DNA from: Exaiptasia diaphana
Lineage: Eukaryota; Cnidaria; Anthozoa; Actiniaria; Aiptasiidae
Length of the DNA: 64,000 nucleotides
Direction: 5' to 3'
Assembly (NCBI RefSeq): GCF_001417965.1
Contig: NW_018384245.1
Coordinates: 111,244 to 175,243, forward strand
In this document: one piece after another, positions 37,301-55,042 of the stretch
Position numbering within the stretch: position 1 is the first letter of the stretch
Layout of the letters: the number at the start of each line of letters is the position of its first letter
The notes under the pieces: generated by a model
What the model saw: only the letters and a program-made list of their open reading frames with translations
The model's database searches: none
What the model was told of the DNA's origin: nothing
Made by a program: the position numbers and the translations under genes

Positions 37301-40300
37301 GGCATTCTTAGATAATAGATCAAAAACATACATTAGAAAGCAAAGCAAGATTATCGTCAGATGATAAGCAGTGTCCAATTGTTTAAATACTGGCCCTTGC
37401 CGGCTGGCGCGTGTTTTTTCAAATATTCACTTCTAATTATTGCACACAATATAACAATTCTTGCGCTTTTCAGGGACAATTTTCCTCCTTTTCAAAGCTT
37501 AGTTTAGCTTATGAAGCATGTGATCTATTAACACATCGTGTTGGTCGCAGAGAAGCTCTTAACGGCCACGTGGATTCGTCGTGAAAAAACTATTCCTCCT
37601 TATATTTGTATCTGAGGTCAAAGAAATAAAGAACAGGACAAAATGACATTAATAAACGATCTCGTGGATGCCCAGAAAACAAGAAATGTAAAATGGGCTA
37701 ACAAGATTTGGTACATAATCTATTTGTTATAATGAATTCTTGTACAAAATGGTAAATGACAGCGATAATATAAAATATATAAGAACTAGACAACACGAGA
37801 ATCTGCATCCCAATTGCTTATTTCATTAAAACGAAAACCAATCAAGAATTCCTTCCAGCTCTGACTGCGAGATAATTAAAAGACAGAAACAAAAAAATAC
37901 TGATCATTCGCCCATCAGTGAAGTTGTTTGATTCACGGACCAAGTGAATGTTTTCTTTTGTTTCTTCAGCGACACGGATGTAAACGTTGTTTTGATCACT
38001 GACTACACTCTACAACCACATATTTTAGTCTTCAAATGACGGTCACCATAGTAACGACAAGCAACCGGACAGGACTGATAGAAATCATAGTTTCCTGACT
38101 CAAGGTTGACATGTACTTCTTTGAGTATAGTGTGTTTTGTTTTGGACTCGCATCGAAGTGATCTTTTAAGCATACATTACGGAAGATAACACGATCAATA
38201 AGGATTGGTCAAAAATTGCATCAAGGACTCCCCTACTGAACTCATTTCTTTCAACACTTGAAAATTACACAAAACGTTTTTGACTAGTGCTTTGATTGCA
38301 ATCCGGCCTGCTGAGCACTTTTCCTATAAATTAAGAATTTCGTCAGTAGCAACATCGCCACACACTCTATCAAACAATAACATGTTGGGTATGTTTCCTG
38401 AATGAATTTGTATGTTTACAAAATTTCGATTATTCACTTTGAAGCAAATGGTTTAATACATTTCTTTTCGTGATGGTGACCAAGGTACAGTATATCAATA
38501 TATAAAAAGCTATTCACTTGTTATACTACCTACACTCCCTTGTTTCCCGCCGTCAGCCTGCAGCAAAACAGACTTAATATGCAACGTGGATTAGTAAATC
38601 CCCTTTCAAACCTAGTTAAACGTCATACTGACGTCACGGCTTTTAAGAGACCTGATTGGTCAAGGATATCATATACGATAGTCCAATAGCAAGTGAGTTG
38701 TTGATTTGAAATCATCATTAGTTTATCATAAAGCACGCGTAGGTTGGGAGTGAATATTATTAAGCGTTGGACTAGATCAGGTTCACAGTTGGCCAAGACA
38801 TCACCAAGATTGCATCTGGGACTTCTTCCCTCCCAGAACACCAAGCAAGACTAAGGAAAAACTGTAAACACTTTCAGCTTTTGAAGGATTAAGGTCCTTA
38901 GGCAGTGATAATTCTTTTTCTTTTCCGTCAAGTCGTTTTATTTAAAGTCAGCGATGATGTTGAACGAGTCAATGTTGAATGGCTCGCATGGAGGTACACG
39001 GCCACAATACACGAATCCTGCAATGGACGTTTCGTTAATTGTATTAAGTGTTCTGATTCTAGTGATAAACGGCATCGTCATCTACTTGTTCTTTTCCCGG
39101 GAATATCTACAAACTAAAACAAACAGTCTGTTGGTGAGTCTCTCTGTTAGTGATCTTACAGTTGGATTACTTGGTATTCCTTTGTACATAGCATGTAACT
39201 GGACAAGGGTTGACCAAATCTGTTTCGCGTCTGCTGCAACCTATCGCCTGCAGGCTGTTTCTGAGATGGCGCACATCTTTATGACAACTCTTGAACGATA
39301 CATTTACGTGATGTACCCGATGAAGTATATCCGGATTGTAACAGCCCCTCGTATTCTGAATCTCATGGGTTGTGTGTGGTGTTTCTCTCTCTTCATTACA
39401 TTCATTCAAGTCGCCTGGAATGACCCAAACGACTTCTTTTACAATTTGAATGCGAATCCTACCCGAAGGTTATGCTCGATTGTCTACAACTGCTTCACCA
39501 TTGTAGTTTGTTTCCTTATTCCCCTTATCATCATGATCATTAGTTACTCAAGGATGTTCGATGTCATTCACCGGCAGATCAAAGAAATCCATCAGCAGAA
39601 TTACCCCAGGGGGGCTGCTGGATCTTCCCAGCGTACCCCAGTCGCCACAGAAGCAAGAGCAGTGTCTATCTTTGCCCTGATGTTATCAGTCTTTACCTTA
39701 GCCTGGTCGTCTTGGTATATCATCGGTATTGGAGTTTATTTTAAGCAGTTCTATTCTGCCCTCCCCCTTCCTCTCATGGAATTTTTACACTTCTTTCGCT
39801 TCGCTGTTGCATATATAAACCCAATTTTATACACCTTTCTAAAGAGAGACTTCTCGCGCGCGTTGAAATCGCTCGTGAACCGTGAGGGACTGAGACGGGA
39901 TTTTGTTACAGCTACTCATATGCGATCGCGAGGATTTGCGTCGAATTCACTGCAAACACGAATGTCTAATTCATACGGGGATGACACCCCTATCAACATG
40001 AATGGACATACTGCCTAAAGCTGGTTTTGAATATGGAATGAAGTACCCCATGGCAGGACTACTGATAAGCGATTGTGGACACCAAGGCAATGCCAACCAT
40101 GAATAAACAAGTAAATAACACTTGACTAAAACGAACTTGTATCCTTGGGATATTAACAAACGAGACGCTGGAATATATGGCACTAATTCTATTTAGTGAA
40201 AAAGAAATGTTAACAAAACGACAAAAATAAACACAGATGACAATTCGTATCAGTAACAGCAACAATGTGGTATTGAATCATGGAATAATTTTCCCTTCTG

Positions 40301-43300
40301 TATTTGTGTAAACAATGTAGTTGGATACGTAAGCACAGCTGAATTTACCAACACTCCGTAAAACTGTCATTACAAAAATGATCTCAATTATCAAAGTCGA
40401 CAAAGACCTGCCTGGCTGAGATTTAAACATCTTATTCTAGGAATAAAACAATCCCTTCAAAAACATGAAATATAGTCATTGTAAAGAGTGACATTTTAAT
40501 GCGTAATTTATAAGACACTCGTTTCTTTTTGTATCATAAAGTCTTGTGGTCATGTCTAAAGTGGTTTCACCCGAAGGGGTTTAGCAAAGCCCATCAGACA
40601 GACCAAAGAGTGTACGTTAAAGATATAGACTTTTAATCAACAAGTCAGAAAATACCATTATTATGCATAAGGATGGCTTTTGGCATAAATAAAATGTTTA
40701 TTTTGTAAAACTATCACAACAATCAAGCATCGGGCGTGGCCTAAGTCCGATGACTATATTGATTCCTCTGAAATGATGGAAGTAATTGTTATCAAAATTG
40801 ATATCTTTTTGTTTTTTGAAGTGTTTGTGTGGTTAAATTGGCTTTCGTTTTCAAATGGTAATAAGAAAATGACAAAAGCAAATATAAACATATATTGGAT
40901 GTGTTCTGAAGGCGTTGATTTGCCTCAAGTCAACTTATCTCAGCGATGAATAGATACTACAGCATCTTGTCGTTTCACCTTGACAGACTACAGTCGCCAA
41001 TACCATTTACTTCCTACTATTAATGGAACTGACTGTTATTCAACGTTTAGTTTAATCCTAGAATTCAACTAGATAAAACACTGTAAATAAAATTAACTTA
41101 TAGATCAGCACATGACAGTAGTTTTAAATATCTGAAGAGAATGAATTATAAATAAATAAAATCAACGATTTTTGTCATGACTATCTTTATGCGTTTCCTC
41201 TGCAACTGAGATTCGCGTACTGACTCGTTATTTTCATGCTTTGTAATAAAACACGCATAATTTAGCCCATCTATTTTTGCTCGAATTTCACCTTAAAAGA
41301 TTATGTTAAAGAACAGAGGTTCCAGTCATTTTAGCGTTGCATCAAAAGTGCGGTTTTCTAAAGAGGTATGACTGGAGATACGCCAATAATCGCGGCTTCA
41401 AGTGAAAACCTGTTTTGAAAGGCCGTTTTGCATCCTTCAAATGGAGAGGGTATCGTCCGCTTATTTTACACAAAGCTTGCGGCTTGAGATGGGAGGTTTG
41501 CTAAGCTTTTTCGTTAAAGACCGGAAAATCAAAATTTCAAGATTTTATGGAACTATTAAAGGGGGTTCTCAGTTTCACTTGCTGTAGTTGTGATGGCGAT
41601 GCTTGTTAATAGATATTAATGATGCTTGACTCTAAATCAAAAACTCTACATGATGGGTGATACTGGACAAAAAGGAAAGCAAGTATCAATTGTTCTCTCG
41701 TAATCATTACTGATTTCTCTCTTGTATTGTCGATTTATTAACTGCAACAAAGTCAGTCTAGTTTGCCTATTTTCATATCATTGATTAAATGATTTTTGAC
41801 AAAAGAACCTTTGGAAGCTCTAATAAAGTTAGTATTACCACGTACTGATGGGCTTTATTTCATTTCACTGCCTTCCTGCATGCCAACAACTTGCTGACAC
41901 GATTTGAATGGGTAAGACCTAACAATACTCCAATTTCGAGTTCAGGTTTGCTCTGTGTTAGCCTCAAAACCAAGCGATGAGAAAACGCATGGCATTTGAG
42001 AAGAAAGACTATAGAATTTGAAATCTCTCACTTCTATTCTCACAATTAGGAATATTTTGTGCACAAAAGAGGCTAACACAGAGCATTGGAGAATTCGGAA
42101 CTGGATTGTTCGATAGAAAAAATGTAAGCAATTCTAACCGTCTAACGTGACAAAATAAAGTAAAAAATATAATAACTATCTGTATTTTATTATTAAAATA
42201 TTACAACTGTAAATACTGAAATACTATGTTAAAATTCTCGTCTAAAATAACAAGGATTTCTACTCCAAATGGAACATCACACAAAGAGGCACAATTTTTT
42301 TCAATTTTGAATTGAAGCCATTCCCAATGAAGTATGTCATTGTAAGTGTATTCAGCTTGTTTTGGTTGAAGTCTTTGAAACAGCTTGGTACACAGCTAGT
42401 TTGGATGATATAGCCTTACTCTTATTATTCATATATCAAAATATTCAATTTTCTGTCGAAATTACTAATAAATTTTCACTCGTTTTTCTTTTGCTGCAAC
42501 AGGAGTTGTTTTATCGCGGACCATTTGCGTTGCGAGACTCATGCTTGAAATTATGCCATTTCTAAAATAGTTATTCGCCGTCATTACATCCTTCCCAGAA
42601 AACTAGCTAACCTCAGTATACTCTATCTTAAGAGTAGTTACTAACTGTGCTTTTAGAGAGAAAGTTAAAACTATTTCAAATACCATGCAAACTGAACTCC
42701 AGCAGTGTCTGATGTATTTAAAATTTTAAAATCAAACTATCAGATGTATTTTGAAAACATCACGAGATGTTTTTTATATAAAAATAGTGGTATAATAGCA
42801 CATCATGTAAATATTATTTACTGCAGGAAGTGTTCTTGTCATGGTAGTTTTGTAATCTAGTTCACTTGTAATAAAAACTTAATAAATTTGCACAAAACAT
42901 TGGATTACTGTTTTGCAAAGGAAATCAACAATACTTCGTGAGCTAACTAAAAAGATTGTGTTTTTGCAGATGTTCGCGCTGCGAGATCGTGTTGTTTGTA
43001 CCAATTTTTGTCGATTCTTTTGTTCTTCATAGTAATTTATCGAGATAAAGCTGCATTTAAATACTGAATTTCAAAACAAATTCATTCTCTGCACATGACT
43101 TAAATCCGCGGAAACAGTATTCCGCTAAATATAGACATAACTTTTAAAAGGAAAAGGTTTTGCAATTATCCTGATGAATTTGAAGAGTGAGGAAAATTGC
43201 TAGAAGTACTAGAAAGGTAGTTCAAATAAAAGTTTGATTAAAAATAGTGATAAGAGCATTTTAATTAGAGTACAGATAAGTAAAGGAAGCTTAAACATAA

Positions 43301-46300
43301 TATATAGAAATGAGGTGAAAGAAACTAAAAAGATTTCTATTGCTTTCTAAATTGAATCAGACAAAACCGCATCCGAGAAACGATCGACAAAATAAACTGA
43401 AAATTGTGAGAAAAATTCCTACAAGAGATGTTGGGTTCTTATAAAGAATCAGCCGAGTTTGCCTCTCTATAATCTGTCCTTGTCACTAAGACTGTAGACA
43501 CAATTTAAAACGTTTCTTTGTTTTAAGGACATTTTGACTTCTCACGAGAATTCCTGCAGAATCGGGCGCCATATTGGCTCGACTGCCCTTTTTATTATAC
43601 AAAGTCTTTCCTATGTTGTTGTTTGATAAAAAGCGATTTGATATGGCATCCCGGTATATCGTGTCGTGTAGCCCTAAATTGTATGAATTACTGTGGGCGG
43701 ATATAGTCCATGGTAATCGAGGGTTTTATGATGTTATATCTTTTTAATTCCTGAGTTATATTGAAAAACTGACTGTTTCTGTCTGAAATGGTGCCGGTTG
43801 ACGACCGCCCGCGTACCTTTAGTTTCGCGGATATCATCAAAATCACCATCGCTGTAGTAAAAGCACAATATTTATGGTAAATAAGATATTCAATATTGAG
43901 ATAGTGACTATTGGCAAGTGAATTAGATTTCGTTTGGATAGGATTTGTAATATTATTCCTCTTCCTGTCTCAATTTCTCTTTCCAGTTTTTTGCGTTAAT
44001 TGAACGAGAATAATTTGAAGACTGTTTTTACATTTGTAGGCACTAAATAAGAAATTAGGCGAAGAGAAAACAATTAAAAAGTGATGAACTCTCTAATCAA
44101 ATGCTTTGAATTAATTGATAGGTAGTTGATCCTATGTTTCATTTTGTCGGTACGTCGTTTGACTATTTCATTCCACAAAACACTAATGTATTTCTGATAA
44201 TCTATAGCATAAAACTAAGCTTTATCCTTGCGGCTTATCTTTGTCATTCAATACTGATATCGAAAAAAGAAATTGGTTCTGTTAAACAACTATTTTATTT
44301 AAACTTATCAAAGTGTTTGTAAAGTGTGGGGTGTGATAAGTCAATTCCCGCCATTTTACATGACTGCGCACGCGTCACAGATCACATAATGAGGTGGCGT
44401 TAGCTTTCTCTTTATAGCGAGAAAAATGTCAGTTACATATTTTATTATTAAACGTTTTTCGTTAATCGGACGACTTGTAATTGCTATGTCATAATGTGAG
44501 GGTTAATTTGTATGTATTTTGAATTGCATCATTTCTCAACTCGAAACCACTACGTCTAGAAATAGTGAGTCGTTCAAAATGCTGCGATACATTTTACACT
44601 TGATCATTGAAAAGTTTACTTGACGTCGTAGCGATCGCAGTGGTTTACAATTTCTTACCTTTTATGACCTCACTACTAGAAAATGACCGGAAATGTTCGT
44701 TTTTACTAAGGCCTAAAGCTTACACACACAAAAATAAACAAATATTTAATGGCAGCTTTGGAGTATATGTTTGTAGGTAGTTCCTCTATCCATCATAGAA
44801 TTCAAGTGACTGAAAACTCGTTATGCTTTTCACAAGACACTCAGCAAAGACATTAAGCAGTAACTTTACTTACTTAATAAATAAACTCGAGAGGAAAAAA
44901 GGCCCGATGATTTTTGACGAGTGTTTATATAAGAAAAGCAGGCCCCAATGGAAACATTAGGGTTCTGAATGCGGAAATTGATTGGCTTTTTGATTTGTAA
45001 AGACGATGGCGACAATAGTCTAACTAATAGTAAATCATTACGTCTTGAGGTGATAATATCGACATCGGGTTGCTGCATTAATCTCTGGACTTATTCGCCG
45101 GTATTGTGCAGAATAACTTACAAAGTCGTTTGTTTATCATGAAAATTCAACCATCTTTTGTCTAATGTTTTGTCGTGTTGTCCATGCTTGTTGTATGGTG
45201 AAAATCAGAAACCGAAAGACAATACACTGCTTGCCTGTAATATTGAGTTGTCTGTAACAGACTGAATGAGGTGTCCGTAATATTGAGGTGTCTTTTCTAT
45301 AAAAATGTCTGTAGTAAAGAGGCCGCGGTGTCCGTAATATTGAAGTGTCTTTACTTTAGAGACGTCTGTAATAAAGAGGCGTGGTGTCCGTAATATTGAG
45401 GTGTCTTTACTTTAGAGACGTCTGTAATAAAGAGGCGCGGTGTCCGTAATATTGAGGTGTCTTTTCTATAAATATGTTTGTAATAAAGAGGCCGCCCGGG
45501 TGTCCGTAATATTGAGGTGTCTTTACTTTAGAGACGTCTGTAATAAAGAGGCGTGGTGTCCGTAATATTGAGGTGTCTTTACTTTAGAGACGTCTGTAAT
45601 AAAGAGGCGTTGTGTCCATAATATTGAGGTCACGGTATATTGTCCGAAATGAAAACAGTAGACCAGTCATTCTAGCAGACAGTATGTGGATCAGTCATCA
45701 TGGCTCCAGTGTTTAGATGTGTTTGTTTTTTGCTTTTAGTACCTTATCGTCTGGATTGAATTCGTTGGCTGCTGTAGTTTTAGAAGACATCATTAAACCA
45801 ATCAACAAAAGACGGTCAGTAGTATTGTCAGAAACCAAGGCAACACTGATCACCAAAATCTTAGGTATGTTACTCCATCTAACTAACATTGAATCGTCAT
45901 CATCATAAACAACGTACTTTATGTTATAGCTCTAAGTTTTGGAGTACTAACGATTGGGCTTTCATTCCTGGCAATGAAACTTGGTGCCATACTAACAGTA
46001 AGTAAGCTCCCGTCGTATTATTCCACATGCAAAGAGCTCAACTTTGTTTGTTTTTGATATACAGACGTTTTACCGTGTCTTTGGAGTGGTTGGGGGCCCT
46101 GTGGTGGGTGTATTTTGTCTTGGTATGCTCACTAGAAAAGCTAATACAAGGGTAACTATTAATCTTTGTCATTTGCTTGTTTTTGTTGTCGTCCTTAGTG
46201 TACAAACTTTTTAAAACATATTCATTTATAAATCATATCACACCTACATCGTTTATAAAAAACATTATGAAATCAGAAATGAAATTGCATTTCTGCACCT

Positions 46301-47081
46301 ATAATCCCAATTATATTTCCATCCCCAGGGTGCTTATGCAGGACTATTAGGTGGTCTTATAATTGGTCTGTGGATAGGTGTTGGTGCTCAAATATACCGT
46401 CCACCTCTCTCTATCGCCCAACTATCTACCGCTGGATGTGTTCAAGGGCTCAACACAACATTTACGTCAAATTCTACGTTTAATCCCAGTATGAATGGAA
46501 CAGCTGCAACTCCTAAAAGGTCAGAATGCAGTAATAATGTTTTTTTTTTTTAAATGCGTTCTCTTAGCGGTATATTGTTTTTTTAGCTACGATGGTCTGG
46601 CTCTATACAAGTTATCTTTCCTGTGGTACAGTGCGGTTTGTTTCCTGGTTACCTTCATCGTTGGTATTGTTGTTAGTACCATATTTCCAGGTAAGAAACG
46701 TCATTGAGTTGGTTTTGTAACTGCTAGGATCCCTCTTTAGTCAACCACTAACTAATATGGTCTATCATTTTCATACTTGATCTAGAATTCATTAGATTTT
46801 CGTTATTTTCAAGGTGATCATGACAGTGCATCAGTCGATCCACGACTATTATTCCATTTTAAGAGATGTTGTAGAAGAACTAAAGGCGAGCATGATCTCG
46901 CATCATGTCAGCAGGTACTATTTCCTTCTCAATATAACAAAATAGATCGAAATGTCATGCGGTGGAGTTAAAGACGCTTCTTTTCATTTAGGACCGCGAA
47001 GAGGTTTTTCCTACTCAATTGAATGGTCCATACAGAGAGGTGAAATCTACCACAGGCCTAATCAAAGAATCGTCCATGTAA
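25373..47081 (+). CDS. SLC5A8-like Na+-coupled solute transporter
   Basis: Complete 603-residue sodium/solute symporter of the SMCT/SMVT branch of SLC5 (monocarboxylates, iodide or vitamins in relatives). Exons: 25373-25717, 26479-26544, 26626-26677, 27134-27201, 27628-27782, 27948-28088, 28804-28933, 29382-29470, 45740-45864, 45930-45997, 46065-46151, 46329-46519, 46587-46690, 46814-46914, 46992-47081. The ATG at 25373 has a good context (AAAATGG) and precedes TM1. Landmarks: EFLLGNR after TM1; SSYEYLERRF; the NQTAVQRFLSAKS loop typical of SLC5A5/6/8; and SGTLSTLSSGLNS in TM8, whose Ser/Thr belong to the Na2 sodium site. That motif spans the junction of exons 8 and 9 in correct phase. N-glycosylation sites lie in the outer loop coded by exon 12, as in SLC5A8. 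The donor of exon 12 reads GTCAGA, weaker than the rest. The substrate cannot be fixed from sequence. The gene is split by a 16.3 kb intron that contains another gene. Confidence 0.93.
25913..26122. mobile_element. MITE-like foldback in SLC5 intron 1
   Basis: About 210 bases with long imperfect inverted arms. Both outer arms carry GGTTCCCTGCG-type and AAAGGTAGCC-type blocks, and both inner arms carry a block containing CAACCGTTGAGCGTGCAA. No open frame. Probably a non-autonomous DNA transposon copy. Confidence 0.65.
26325..26362. repeat. Relic end of the 12.6-kb MITE family
   Basis: Closely resembles the right end of the element at 12648-12989 (shared CACGGATTAAGTGC core followed by a TC..ACTC-like end), with a few changes. 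It lies in SLC5 intron 1 and suggests an interspersed family with at least two copies in the window. Confidence 0.45.
27851..27906. repeat. TTTCTTTC low-complexity tract
   Basis: Pyrimidine-only style run with CTTTCT units in SLC5 intron 5, upstream of the exon 6 acceptor. Confidence 0.5.
28161..28281. repeat. Long hairpin in SLC5 intron 6
   Basis: Arms of 43 bases (28173-28215 and 28229-28271) pair almost perfectly around a 13-base loop, with weaker pairing for about 10 more bases each side. Likely a MITE. It shares a CGTGTTGTA block with sequence beside the palindrome at 28559, so both may be ends of one element of about 440 bp. Confidence 0.6.
28559..28602. repeat. 44-bp perfect palindrome
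   Basis: The 22-base halves meeting at ACT|AGT (28580/28581) are exact reverse complements. It lies in SLC5 intron 6, about 200 bases before exon 7. Confidence 0.8.
32163..32225. promoter_or_regulatory. GC-rich patch with two E2F-like sites
   Basis: A CpG-rich island in AT-rich intron sequence. TTTCCCGCC occurs at 32174-32182 and 32190-32198, followed by CATTTTG (a YY1-like GCCATTTT overlap) and GACGCGCGCG. It could be an intronic promoter or enhancer. No transcript unit can be attached. Confidence 0.35.
36159..36178. repeat. 20-bp perfect palindrome
   Basis: A perfect 20-base palindrome centred on AATATT in the giant SLC5 intron. It may be chance or a small foldback. Confidence 0.5.
36895..36980. 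repeat. AT-rich direct repeat
   Basis: Two successive copies of a TGTATTTATATA..TATTATT block of about 45 bases. Low-complexity duplication in the giant intron. Confidence 0.5.
38042..38055 (+). promoter_or_regulatory. RFX X-box match upstream of nested GPCR
   Basis: GTCACCATAGTAAC fits the X-box consensus RYYNYYWWRRNRAC at all 14 positions. It lies 0.9 kb before the GPCR start. RFX factors bind such sites in ciliary genes; here the role is inference. Confidence 0.4.
38629..38636. promoter_or_regulatory. Palindromic CRE in GPCR upstream region
   Basis: TGACGTCA, the full cAMP-response element, about 320 bases before the GPCR start. An inverted CCAAT box follows at 38655-38659 and a direct CCAAT at 38683-38687. 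The cluster looks like an independent promoter inside the SLC5 intron. Confidence 0.5.
38954..40018 (+). CDS. Class A GPCR nested in SLC5 intron
   Basis: 354-residue seven-helix receptor in one exon. It starts at an ATG doublet; two N-glycosylation motifs (NES, NGS) sit in the short N-terminus. Landmarks: Asn in TM1 (NGIVIY); LSVSD in TM2; a Cys before TM3; ERY at the end of TM3; Trp in TM4; a Cys in the second outer loop; Pro and Tyr in TM5; AWSSWY in TM6, where the usual CWxP Pro is replaced by Ser; NPILY in TM7; then helix 8 (FLKRDF). The tail has many Ser/Thr. The overall look is close to amine- and melatonin-type rhodopsin-family receptors, which are greatly expanded in cnidarians. No retinal Lys is seen in TM7, so it is not an opsin. 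Ligand unknown. It lies on the same strand as the host gene and has its own CRE/CCAAT cluster upstream and an AATAAA at 40226. Confidence 0.92.
   Translation: MMLNESMLNGSHGGTRPQYTNPAMDVSLIVLSVLILVINGIVIYLFFSREYLQTKTNSLLVSLSVSDLTVGLLGIPLYIACNWTRVDQICFASAATYRLQAVSEMAHIFMTTLERYIYVMYPMKYIRIVTAPRILNLMGCVWCFSLFITFIQVAWNDPNDFFYNLNANPTRRLCSIVYNCFTIVVCFLIPLIIMIISYSRMFDVIHRQIKEIHQQNYPRGAAGSSQRTPVATEARAVSIFALMLSVFTLAWSSWYIIGIGVYFKQFYSALPLPLMEFLHFFRFAVAYINPILYTFLKRDFSRALKSLVNREGLRRDFVTATHMRSRGFASNSLQTRMSNSYGDDTPINMNGHTA
40226..40231 (+). terminator. Candidate poly(A) signal of nested GPCR
   Basis: AATAAA 208 bases after the stop codon. A second AATAAA lies at 40442. Either would end the GPCR transcript well before the next SLC5 exon. 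Confidence 0.45.
41920..42110. mobile_element. Foldback (MITE-like) element
   Basis: 191 bases whose ends (about 45 bases each) are imperfect reverse complements, from AACAAT to ATTGTT. They share an 18-base exact block with CTCTGTGTTAGCCTC. The centre has no open frame. Non-autonomous copy in the giant intron. Confidence 0.6.
45234..45630. repeat. Minisatellite, about 56-bp unit
   Basis: Seven copies of a unit starting GTGTCCGTAATATTGAGG, at 45271, 45328, 45384, 45440, 45500, 45556 and 45612, with a partial copy before them. The period is mostly 56, and 57 or 60 in two steps. Most units contain GTCTGTAATAAAGAGG, and several contain TTAGAGACGTC. The array ends 110 bases before SLC5 exon 9. 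Confidence 0.9.
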
Positions 47082-47289
47082 ACGATCCAAGTTGGAATTC
47101 AGTGCACCGTGAGAAGTCCAAGCAACAGGAGCCATGATCTCGGTTAACGCTCGGAAATAAGTTATGTTTATGTGTAAAACGACAAAAATATAATTTTTCA
47201 TAAGTAATACTGTGCCTTTTGTACCTTTGAAACATAGTTGATAGTATTTTATATAGGTTTTATTAAATGGGATAAGCTTGTCATGTAAA

Positions 47290-47295
47290 AATAAA
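47290..47295 (+). terminator. Candidate poly(A) signal of SLC5 gene
   Basis: AATAAA 209 bases after the SLC5 stop at 47081. This transcript and the convergent CFAP91 transcript both end in the 700 bases between the two stop codons. Confidence 0.4.
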
Positions 47296-47623
47296 AATTG
47301 AAAAAAAGTTACGACATTTACTCGATATCAGCAAAATGGATAAGTATAGTGATAAAAATAATCACCGTCAAAATATGCAAAAGTTACCAAAATTTAGGAA
47401 AACCATACTAGTCTGTACTTGTCATATAGAAAATTTCACTTCAGTAGTGTAGTGAAGGAAAAGTCGAAACTTTAATTTCTCATTGTTTTTACTAGTCATG
47501 TTGGATTGACTTACCGTCGTCTATGAAATGACTATTTCGGTAAAATCTAACAACAAACAGCTGAAAACAATCTAAAGCCGTCTACTACTAACTATTTATC
47601 TTTGGGTCCAGACAACGGAAATC

Positions 47624-47629
47624 TTTATT
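47624..47629 (-). terminator. Candidate poly(A) signal of CFAP91
   Basis: AATAAA on the minus strand, 152 bases after the CFAP91 stop. Motif and position only. Confidence 0.4.
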
Positions 47630-47780
47630 TATATCATTTATAGAGTTTTTATGTTTTAAGTAAAGTAATTAAAATACAGAGATAAATAAAGTGCCAATTT
47701 TAATAATACTGACTCTATTTACATTTATACTCATTGTCAATAGCTGTTGAAATATTTTCAACACTTTTGCATGTACACCA

Positions 47781-54601
<6,821 letters not shown>

Positions 54602-55042
54602 GGTCAAAACGCTTTTAAAAACTCCCTTTTTGATAAAGAAAATCGAGATGTCTTCCTAAAACATCATGTCCTCCGTCCAGTTCATCTTGTGGTTGCAGTC
54701 GCTATAGCAACTGGAGACCATCAAATGTAGTGCCCAATCTCTTCTCGGCTTATATGGCAAGTCTAAAAAAATTATCGGAAATGATCGGAAATAGGACAGA
54801 AATGTTTTTAATAACTGACTTAAGTCTAACATGTCCAGTCAACATATAGATATTTCTCAATACTTCTAATATTTCTGTTGTTCGTTTAGATTAGTTTCGG
54901 CAAAAATGTAAAATTCTTTGTAAAGAGACTGGAAACGAGTATTAGGCTGTTGTCATGTCAACCATTGAATATACTCAGCTGGGACGAATAGAACACAACA
55001 TTGCGAACATTGCAGGGAATACCTAGTACAAGAACTATTAAA
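54602..55042. promoter_or_regulatory. Bidirectional CFAP91/CFAP68 promoter
   Basis: 441 bases separate the divergent start codons of two axonemal genes. No other gene fits here. It contains a perfect X-box consensus match (54698-54711). A shared ciliogenesis-driven promoter is inferred. Confidence 0.65.
54698..54711. promoter_or_regulatory. RFX X-box
   Basis: GTCGCTATAGCAAC matches RYYNYYWWRRNRAC at all 14 positions and is a near-palindrome. It lies 97 bases before the CFAP91 ATG and 332 before that of CFAP68. RFX-family factors acting on ciliary genes bind such sites. Confidence 0.65.

Larger units (their letters stand above)
29471..45739 (+). other. Giant SLC5 intron 8 hosting a GPCR gene
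   Basis: 16.3 kb between exons 8 and 9, while the other introns are mostly under 1.5 kb. Phase (2) and a conserved protein motif match across it, so it is an intron rather than a misjoin of two genes. It holds the GPCR at 38954-40018, repeats listed separately, and A-rich simple sequence (about 33350-33480, 35760-35780). Apart from the GPCR no coding exon could be supported. Confidence 0.8.

Noticed and set aside
38954-40018. Possibility that the nested GPCR is an opsin
   Set aside because: TM7 reads FRFAVAYINPILY with no Lys for retinal attachment.
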